Positions 6,278 to 11,014 of a DNA stretch of 11,014 nt are shown piece after piece. Made by a program: the position numbers and the translations under genes. Origin of the DNA: Methylocystaceae bacterium (GTDB lineage Bacteria; Pseudomonadota; Alphaproteobacteria; Rhizobiales; Beijerinckiaceae); the NCBI GenBank assembly GCA_003152255.1, contig PLZT01000392.1, forward strand, positions 4,471 to 15,484, written 5' to 3'. The notes below the pieces were generated by a model, which did not search any database, was not told where the DNA came from, and saw only the letters and a program-made list of their open reading frames with translations. Positions within the stretch are counted from its first letter, which is position 1, and the number at the start of each line of letters is the position of its first letter.

Positions 6278-6598
6278 ATGACCACCCATAAAGTCACCGA
6301 CGCCAGCTTCGACACGGATGTGCTCAAAGCCACGGAGCCGGTGGTTGTCGATTTCTGGGCCGAATGGTGCGGGCCTTGTCGTCTGATCGCCCCGGCGCTG
6401 GAGGAAATCGCCGCCGAACTTGGCGACAAGGTGAAGGTGACCAAAGTCAACGTCGATGAATGCCCCAATGTCGCGGGCAAACTGGGCATCCGGTCGATCC
6501 CCACGCTGATCATCTTCAAGGATGGCAAGGCCGTCGCGCAAAAGGTCGGCGCCGCCCCCAAGGGCGAGTTGCTGCGTTGGATCTCCGGCGCCATTTGA
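6278..6598 (+). CDS. trxA: thioredoxin 1
   Basis: This 106-residue cytoplasmic dithiol oxidoreductase reduces protein disulfides (for example in ribonucleotide reductase, methionine sulfoxide reductase and PAPS reductase) and is itself recycled by thioredoxin reductase. It has the standard single-domain fold length. The active site WCGPC lies at 30-34, the buried aspartate is D25 in VVDFWAEW, and the cis-proline is P75 in SIPT. It ends close to the last helix with no extension. The ATG is preceded by AAAGGA about 9 bases upstream. It appears to be a stand-alone unit: a divergent neighbour upstream, a convergent coaA downstream, its own promoter candidate at 6220-6247 and a hairpin after the stop. 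Confidence 0.96.
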   Translation: MTTHKVTDASFDTDVLKATEPVVVDFWAEWCGPCRLIAPALEEIAAELGDKVKVTKVNVDECPNVAGKLGIRSIPTLIIFKDGKAVAQKVGAAPKGELLRWISGAI

Positions 6599-6601
6599 AG
6601 C

Positions 6602-6621
6602 GCTCGACGGGCGCGTCGAGC
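6602..6621 (+). terminator. possible weak terminator hairpin between trxA and coaA
   Basis: GCTCGACG (6602-6609) and its perfect inverse complement (6614-6621) enclose the loop GGCG just after the trxA stop. The trailing sequence CCGCTTTAAG has only three Ts, so intrinsic termination would be weak. The convergent coaA transcript may use the same stem. Confidence 0.4.
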
Positions 6622-6669
6622 CCGCTTTAAGATCCGGGGCGGCTTATCGCCACGAAGGCGCGGGATACC

Positions 6670-7650
6670 TTACAGCTTCCGCAGCGCCACTTCCGCGATA
6701 TGGTGATCCGCGCCCTTGGTCAGGATCAGGCTGGCGCGCGGGCGTGTCGGAGCGATGTTCTGGCGCAGGTTCTGGAGGTTGATGCGCTGCCAGATGTCCT
6801 TGGCGACGCGCCTCGTCTCCGCCTCGCTCAGGTCCGCGTAAATGCGGAAATAGGCGCGCGGATCGCGAAACGAGGTCAGCCGCAATCGCTGGAAGCGGTC
6901 GATATACCATTGTTCCAGCACGGCCTCGTCGGCGTGCAAATAGACCGAGAAGTCGAAGAAATCCGAAACGAAGGGCACTTCCCGCCCGTCGCGCGGCGGG
7001 CGCGGCGCGAGCAGCACGTTGACGCCTTCGACGATCAAAATATCGGGGCGGTCGACAACGAGCTTCTCGCCCTCGACCACGTCATAAGTCAAATGCGAAT
7101 AGACCGGCGCCTCGACATTGCCGCGCCCAGCTTTCACGTCCGATAGAAAGCGCAGAAGCGCTTTGTTGTCGTAACTTTCGGGAAAGCCCTTCTTGTCCAT
7201 CAGCCCTTCGCGCTCGAGCACCTTATTGGGCAGCAAAAAGCCGTCGGTGGTGACGAGTTCGACCTTCGGCGTATTGGCCCAGCGCGACAGCAGCGCCTTC
7301 AATATGCGGGCGGTGGTCGATTTGCCGACGGCGACCGAGCCGGCGACGCCGATGATATAGGGCACCTTGCCATCCTCGGCCCCGAGGAAGCGTTGCGTCG
7401 CCTTGAACAACCCCTGCGTCGCCGCGACATAGAGCGCGAGGAGGCGCGACAGCGGCAAATAGATTTCGATTACTTCCTCGAGCGAAATCGGATCGTCGAG
7501 CGATTTTAGCCGCGCAAGGTCCTCGAGCGTCAAGGTCAGCGGCGTATCGGCGCGCAGGCTCGCCCATTCCGCGCGTGTGAAGTGTCGGTACGGCGAAGCG
7601 ATTCCCCCTTCGTCCGACTTTCGCGGGACCGCCTTTTCCCTTGGATTCAT
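6670..7650 (-). CDS. coaA: type I pantothenate kinase
   Basis: This 326-residue enzyme phosphorylates pantothenate to 4'-phosphopantothenate, the committed step of coenzyme A synthesis. It is the bacterial type I (P-loop) form. The Walker A loop GSVAVGKST is at 104-112, [10 protein letters not shown] at 133-142, KGFPESYD at 154-161, PVYSHLTYD at 182-190 and IVEGVNVL at 206-213. The C-terminal [13 protein letters not shown] motif begins at 291. All expected family blocks are present at normal length. The ATG overlaps the hisE stop (ATGA), so coaA is translationally coupled to the end of the histidine cluster. This hisE-coaA pairing is, to my knowledge, common in Rhizobiales. Feedback inhibition by CoA is a family trait and cannot be read here. 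Confidence 0.97.
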   Translation of the reverse strand: MNPREKAVPRKSDEGGIASPYRHFTRAEWASLRADTPLTLTLEDLARLKSLDDPISLEEVIEIYLPLSRLLALYVAATQGLFKATQRFLGAEDGKVPYIIGVAGSVAVGKSTTARILKALLSRWANTPKVELVTTDGFLLPNKVLEREGLMDKKGFPESYDNKALLRFLSDVKAGRGNVEAPVYSHLTYDVVEGEKLVVDRPDILIVEGVNVLLAPRPPRDGREVPFVSDFFDFSVYLHADEAVLEQWYIDRFQRLRLTSFRDPRAYFRIYADLSEAETRRVAKDIWQRINLQNLRQNIAPTRPRASLILTKGADHHIAEVALRKL

Positions 7651-7970
7651 CGCGGATCACCGCGCGAGGCTTTTTCCTGAAGTCCCGACTGGCTGGTGCG
7701 GCGTTGCAATTCGCTCAACACGTCGGAGAGCGCGATCTCGCGCGCCTCCAGCAGCACAAGGAGATGATAGAGCACGTCGGCGACTTCGCCCGTCAGCGCG
7801 GACTTGTCGTCCCCCAGCGCGGCGATGACCGTTTCAACGGCCTCCTCGCCGAATTTCTTAGCGATGCGCGGAACGCCGGCCTCGAACAGACTCTTGGTGT
7901 AGGATTTTTCAGTCGCGGCGCCGCGTCGCGCGTGAATGATCTCGGCGAGGTCATCGAGCGAAAAGCTCAT
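7647..7970 (-). CDS. hisE: phosphoribosyl-ATP pyrophosphatase
   Basis: This 107-residue MazG-like all-helical enzyme hydrolyses phosphoribosyl-ATP to phosphoribosyl-AMP, the second step of histidine synthesis. The metal-binding helices are visible as KKFGEEAVE at 38-46 and [14 protein letters not shown] at 61-74. [10 protein letters not shown], typical of the N-terminal region, is at 23-32. It is a stand-alone hisE, not fused to hisI, which is usual in alphaproteobacteria; no hisI lies in the window. The start overlaps the hisF stop by 4 bases and its own stop overlaps coaA by 4 bases. Confidence 0.95.
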   Translation of the reverse strand: MSFSLDDLAEIIHARRGAATEKSYTKSLFEAGVPRIAKKFGEEAVETVIAALGDDKSALTGEVADVLYHLLVLLEAREIALSDVLSELQRRTSQSGLQEKASRGDPR

Positions 7971-8743
7971 GCCGCCTCCAGCCCGTCGAGACGCATGGGA
8001 ATGCCCGCCCGCGCCATATGGAGCTTGGCCTGCTGGATCGAATATTCGCCAAAATGAAAGATCGACGCCGCGAGCACCGCGCTGGCGTGTCCCTCCCGAA
8101 TGCCGGCGACCAAATGATCGAGTTCGCCGACGCCGCCCGAGGCGATGACCGGGACGCCCACGGCGTCGGCGACGCCGCGCGTGAGTTCAATATCGAAACC
8201 GCATTTGGCGCCGTCGCGGTCCATCGAGGTGAGCAGGATCTCGCCCGCGCCGAGAGCGGCGACTTCGCGCGCGTAATCCACGGCGTTAATGCCCGTCGCG
8301 CGGCGTCCGCCGTGGGTGAAAATCTCCCAGCGGCTTTCTCCGACCCGCTTCGCGTCTATCGCCACGACGATGCATTGCGCGCCAAATTTCTCCGCCGCCT
8401 CGCGCACGAAGTCGCGGTTCGCGACGGCGGCGGAGTTGATCGAAACCTTATCGGCGCCGGCGAGCAAGAGATTGCGGATATCGTCTAGCGTCCGCACGCC
8501 CCCGCCGACCGTCAGCGGCATGAAACAGGCTTCCGCCGTGCGCCGCACGACATCGAGCAGCGTGCCGCGATTCTCAAAGCTCGCGGTGATGTCGAGAAAG
8601 CACAGCTCGTCGGCGCCGGCGGCGTCATAGGCGATGGCGCACTGCACGGGATCGCCGGCGTCGCGCAGATCGACGAAGTTGACGCCCTTGACGACGCGCC
8701 CGTCCTTTACGTCGAGGCAGGGGATGAGGCGGGATTTGAGCAT
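7967..8743 (-). CDS. hisF: imidazole glycerol phosphate synthase, cyclase subunit
   Basis: This 258-residue (beta/alpha)8 barrel uses ammonia passed from HisH to turn PRFAR into imidazole glycerol phosphate and AICAR. Both catalytic aspartates are in place: D11 in IPCLDVKDG and D130 in [10 protein letters not shown]. The phosphate-binding segments VGGGVRT (79-85) and IASGGVGEL are also clear. The ATG overlaps the hisA stop by one base (TGATG) and the stop overlaps hisE by four. HisH is encoded two genes upstream, so the two subunits of IGP synthase are made from one transcript. Confidence 0.97.
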   Translation of the reverse strand: MLKSRLIPCLDVKDGRVVKGVNFVDLRDAGDPVQCAIAYDAAGADELCFLDITASFENRGTLLDVVRRTAEACFMPLTVGGGVRTLDDIRNLLLAGADKVSINSAAVANRDFVREAAEKFGAQCIVVAIDAKRVGESRWEIFTHGGRRATGINAVDYAREVAALGAGEILLTSMDRDGAKCGFDIELTRGVADAVGVPVIASGGVGELDHLVAGIREGHASAVLAASIFHFGEYSIQQAKLHMARAGIPMRLDGLEAA

Positions 8744-9495
8744 CAGGCGCTCGCCCGGCTTGATCGACCCGCCCCGCGAATAAGCGCCAGCGCCTGCGCC
8801 GGATCGAGCCTACCATCATAGAGCGCGCGCCCGGTGATGGCGCCGGCGAGTCTCGCGCAGTCGGGCCGCGTCAGCCGCTCCACGTCCTCCAGCGAGGCGA
8901 GACCGCCCGAGGCGATCACCGGGATCGTCAACGCGTCGGCCAACGCCAGCGTCGCCTCCATGTTTAGGCCTTTCAGAATGCCGTCGCGCGCGATGTCGGT
9001 ATAGACGATGGCGGCGACGCCCGCGTTCTCGAAGCTGCGGCCAAGATCGAGCGCCGACATGCGCGTCGTGCGCGCCCAGCCTTCGACCGCGACCATGCCG
9101 TCCTTGGCGTCTATGCCGACGGCGATGCGCCCGGGATAAAGCCGCGCGGCCTCGCGCACCAGAGCGGGGTCTTTCACCGCGGCGGTGCCGATGATCACGC
9201 GCGCCACGCCCTTTTCCAGCCAGCGGGCGATGGTGCGCATTTCGCGAATGCCGCCGCCGAGCTGCACGGGAACCTTAAGCGCCGCGAGGATCGCCTCGAC
9301 CGCGCTGGCGTTGCGAGGAGCTCCGGCGAAGGCGCCGTCGAGATCGACGACATGCAGATATTCGAACCCCTGTCGTTCGAAGGCGCGCGCCTGTTCGGCG
9401 GGGTCGTCGTTAAACACGGTGGCGCGGGTCATGTCGCCTTGGGCGAGCCGCACGCACTGGCCTTCCTTGAGATCAATCGCGGGAAACAGAATCAC
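8743..9495 (-). CDS. hisA: ProFAR isomerase (phosphoribosylformimino-AICAR-P isomerase)
   Basis: This 250-residue (beta/alpha)8 barrel converts ProFAR to PRFAR, the substrate of HisF-HisH. The barrel ends carry catalytic D8 in [10 protein letters not shown]129 in GIDAKDG and the TDIARDG loop at 166-172, plus LGGGIR at 79-84 and IASGGLAS. The true start is a GTG at 9495, overlapping the hisH stop as GTGA, with AGGTGG 5 bases upstream. The open frame runs on to 10170, but that extension is an out-of-frame shadow of hisH. Confidence 0.96.
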   Translation of the reverse strand: MILFPAIDLKEGQCVRLAQGDMTRATVFNDDPAEQARAFERQGFEYLHVVDLDGAFAGAPRNASAVEAILAALKVPVQLGGGIREMRTIARWLEKGVARVIIGTAAVKDPALVREAARLYPGRIAVGIDAKDGMVAVEGWARTTRMSALDLGRSFENAGVAAIVYTDIARDGILKGLNMEATLALADALTIPVIASGGLASLEDVERLTRPDCARLAGAITGRALYDGRLDPAQALALIRGAGRSSRASA

Positions 9496-10145
9496 GGACG
9501 CCACCTCAGAAAATTGGCGATGAGAGCCAGACCGAGCCTTTGGCTCTTTTCGGGATGAAACTGCACGCCGACGAGATTTTCCCGCGCCACGGCGGCGGTG
9601 AGCGGCGCGCCATAATCGGCGGTGGCCACCAGTTCTTCGTGCGAGCGCGGCGTGAGCTGATAGGAGTGCACGAAGTAGGCGTGCAGCCCTTCCTCTCCCG
9701 TTTTGATGCCGGCGAACAGAGGGTGCGGGCGCGCGAGGTTCAGGGTGTTCCATCCCATATGCGGGATTTTGAACGAAGGATCGGCGGGTTCGATCGCCTC
9801 GACGTCTCCGGCGATCCAGTCCAGCCCGCGGGTTTCCCCATGTTCGAGGCCTCGCGTCGCCATCAACTGCATGCCGACGCAAATGCCGAGAAACGGCCGG
9901 CCGTTGTCGATCACGGCCTCGATCAACGCCGCGTCCATGCCGGAAATGGCCGCGAGCCCCAGGCGGCAATCCGCGAAGGCTCCAACCCCCGGCAAAACGA
10001 CGCGTTCGGCGCGCCGCACGACGTCGGGATCGTCGGTCACGAGAATGTCGCTGCGGACATCGCCCGACTCGCGCGCCGCGCGTTCGAAGGCTTTCACGGC
10101 GGAGTGGAGATTGCCGGAGCCGTAATCGATAATGGCTGTGGTCAA
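9492..10145 (-). CDS. hisH: imidazole glycerol phosphate synthase, glutamine amidotransferase subunit
   Basis: This 217-residue class I glutaminase releases ammonia for HisF. The catalytic triad is complete: C89 in GICVGMQ, and H197 and E199 in FHPEKSQ. The oxyanion-strand motif LPGVGAF is at 51-57. The start is a TTG at 10145, overlapping the stop of the DUF2628 gene as TTGA. GAGGAG lies 8 bases upstream, and no ATG or GTG is available before the conserved [10 protein letters not shown] rare start plus overlap suggests output tied to translation of the upstream gene. The hisA gene follows with a 4-base overlap. Confidence 0.96.
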   Translation of the reverse strand: MTTAIIDYGSGNLHSAVKAFERAARESGDVRSDILVTDDPDVVRRAERVVLPGVGAFADCRLGLAAISGMDAALIEAVIDNGRPFLGICVGMQLMATRGLEHGETRGLDWIAGDVEAIEPADPSFKIPHMGWNTLNLARPHPLFAGIKTGEEGLHAYFVHSYQLTPRSHEELVATADYGAPLTAAVARENLVGVQFHPEKSQRLGLALIANFLRWRP

Positions 10146-10597
10146 ACGCGAGGCTCCTCGCTGGCGCCAACGGGTGGCGGCGGGGGCGGGGGTGGGGGCG
10201 GTGGGGCGACGGCGTTGGTCCCGCGCCAGTTATGGAAAAATATGTCTTCCGCCTCGTCGGCGGTCTCGCCGATGACGACGCCGCTTTCGTTGTAATGCCG
10301 CCGCGCCAGGCTCCAGGCGACCAGACGCGAGCCTTCGAAGCCGAGCAGGAGGGCCAGCGCGGCGTTCACCAGCGACAGCGTCTCCGAGGAAGCGCCAAGT
10401 TTCACGCCGGCGAAGACGATCGAGACCAGCAGCGCGGTCCAGGCGATCGCGGGGATCCAGGCGCGGTTCCACGCAAGCCAGAAAGGACCCAGCAGCACGG
10501 CCGGGACCGAAAAGCCGTCTCGCAGCAAAACGATTTTTTCAGCCGACGGCGCTTCGCCCGCGCGGGCCGCGGGAATGTGCACGGTAAAAATGGCCAT
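10142..10597 (-). CDS. DUF2628 membrane protein of the histidine operon, with polyproline tail
   Basis: I recognise this 151-residue product as a DUF2628 family protein of unknown function. Family-like features are the block [20 protein letters not shown] (29-48), then one or two membrane segments at about 48-66 and 73-88. The block [17 protein letters not shown], at 86-102, follows. The C-terminal part is acidic (ETADEAED), then carries eleven consecutive prolines at 132-142 and a 9-residue end. The gene lies 12 bases after hisB and overlaps hisH by 4 bases, so it is embedded in the operon. The same placement is, as far as I recall, seen in other Rhizobiales. No enzymatic motif is visible, and nothing links it chemically to histidine synthesis. 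Confidence 0.85.
   Translation of the reverse strand: MAIFTVHIPAARAGEAPSAEKIVLLRDGFSVPAVLLGPFWLAWNRAWIPAIAWTALLVSIVFAGVKLGASSETLSLVNAALALLLGFEGSRLVAWSLARRHYNESGVVIGETADEAEDIFFHNWRGTNAVAPPPPPPPPPPPVGASEEPRV
10172..10204 (-). repeat. run of eleven proline codons
   Basis: In frame with the DUF2628 gene, 33 bases encode eleven prolines using a mix of CCG, CCC and CCA codons, giving a G-rich plus strand and C-rich mRNA. Such runs stall ribosomes unless EF-P helps, and low-complexity DNA of this sort is prone to length change. It ends 9 codons before the stop that overlaps the hisH start. Confidence 0.9.
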
Positions 10598-10609
10598 GGA
10601 CTTGTTCCC

Positions 10610-11014
10610 TCAGCTGGTCAGCGTGCCCTTGGTCGAAGGCACCTGGTTTTGCGCGCGCGGGTTGATCGCCACGGCCTTGCCGAAGGCGCGCGCGAAACCT
10701 TTGAACGCGCTTTCGGCGATATGGTGACTGTTGACGCCGCGTAGAGTCTCGATGTGCAGCCCGATGCGCGCATGCACCGCGACGGCCTGGAAAAATTCGC
10801 GAATCAGCTCGGTGTCGAAATCGCCGATTTTTTGCGCCGGAAATTTGACCTCGTAAACGAGAAAGGGCCGACCGGAAACGTCGACGACGACGCGGGTCAA
10901 CGCCTCGTCGAGCGGCACATGCGCGTCGCCGTAGCGGGTGATGCCCTTGCGGTCCCCGAGCGCCCGGTCCACCGCCTGGCCGAAGGCGATGCCGACGTCC
11001 TCGACCGTGTGATG
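10610..11014 (-). CDS. hisB: imidazoleglycerol-phosphate dehydratase, C-terminal 134 residues (5' end outside window)
   Basis: HisB dehydrates imidazole glycerol phosphate, the product of HisF-HisH, to imidazole acetol phosphate. The visible part opens exactly at the first metal-binding motif, [14 protein letters not shown], and contains the second, [12 protein letters not shown], near residues 103-114 of the fragment. Both carry the histidines and acidic residues that bind manganese. It ends normally in TKGTLTS. About the first 60-65 residues of a usual 195-200 residue protein are missing at the window edge. It looks like the monofunctional dehydratase, with no sign of a fused phosphatase in view. 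The DUF2628 gene follows after 12 bases. Confidence 0.96.
   Translation of the reverse strand, partial: HHTVEDVGIAFGQAVDRALGDRKGITRYGDAHVPLDEALTRVVVDVSGRPFLVYEVKFPAQKIGDFDTELIREFFQAVAVHARIGLHIETLRGVNSHHIAESAFKGFARAFGKAVAINPRAQNQVPSTKGTLTS

Noticed and set aside
8743..10170. 475-codon open frame on the minus strand suggesting a HisA fusion with a long arginine-rich N-terminus
   Set aside because: The extra 225 residues lie antiphase over hisH, are low-complexity and arginine-rich, and have no homology I recognise. The GTG at 9495 with a good ribosome-binding site and stop overlap is the real hisA start.
10151..10207. G-rich plus-strand tract as a repeat array or G-quadruplex element
   Set aside because: It is fully explained as eleven proline codons in frame in the DUF2628 gene. 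Quadruplex formation is possible but nothing points to a function.

Overview
The window looks like ordinary, well-kept core chromosome of a GC-rich alphaproteobacterium of the order Hyphomicrobiales (Rhizobiales). The best single clue is a 233-residue protein that closely resembles the cell-cycle master regulator CtrA. Gene order also fits: rpmH-rnpA-yidC-engB-argB on one side and hisB-DUF2628-hisH-hisA-hisF-hisE-coaA on the other. A methanotroph-type family (Methylocystaceae/Beijerinckiaceae) is my guess from general resemblance only. I see no insertion sequence, prophage, tRNA, rRNA, CRISPR array or broken gene.

Left block (1-3316, minus strand). Transcription runs leftward from a candidate promoter at 3288-3316 through rpmH (ribosomal protein L34, GTG start), rnpA (RNase P protein), yidC (membrane insertase), engB (ribosome-assembly GTPase) and the first 26 codons of argB (acetylglutamate kinase). 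rnpA and yidC overlap by 4 bases. A perfect 12-bp hairpin with a T-rich tail lies between yidC and engB and may attenuate the distal genes.

Centre (3317-6598). A non-coding stretch of nearly 700 bases separates rpmH from the divergent ctrA. Its ctrA-proximal end carries a TTAACCAT site and a TTAACGTTAA palindrome, which fit CtrA binding, plus GANTC (CcrM) sites. A strong bidirectional terminator with a 15-bp stem separates ctrA from a convergent DTW-domain gene (probable tRNA acp3U transferase). Next come a small secreted EF-hand protein on the minus strand and, divergently, thioredoxin trxA, which has its own candidate promoter.

Right block (6670-11014, minus strand). This is a tightly coupled histidine operon: the 3' end of hisB, a DUF2628 membrane protein, hisH, hisA, hisF and hisE, followed by coaA (pantothenate kinase). 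From the DUF2628 gene to coaA each stop overlaps the next start by 1 or 4 bases. HisH plus HisF form IGP synthase, HisA supplies its substrate, HisE acts earlier and HisB acts next. The DUF2628 protein ends in an 11-proline run just before the TTG start of hisH.

I do not find a convincing undescribed system. The points most worth a second look are the ctrA control region, the yidC-engB hairpin, the polyproline/TTG junction in the his operon, the AT-hook-like tail of the DTW protein, and the non-Ala-Ala C-terminus of CtrA.
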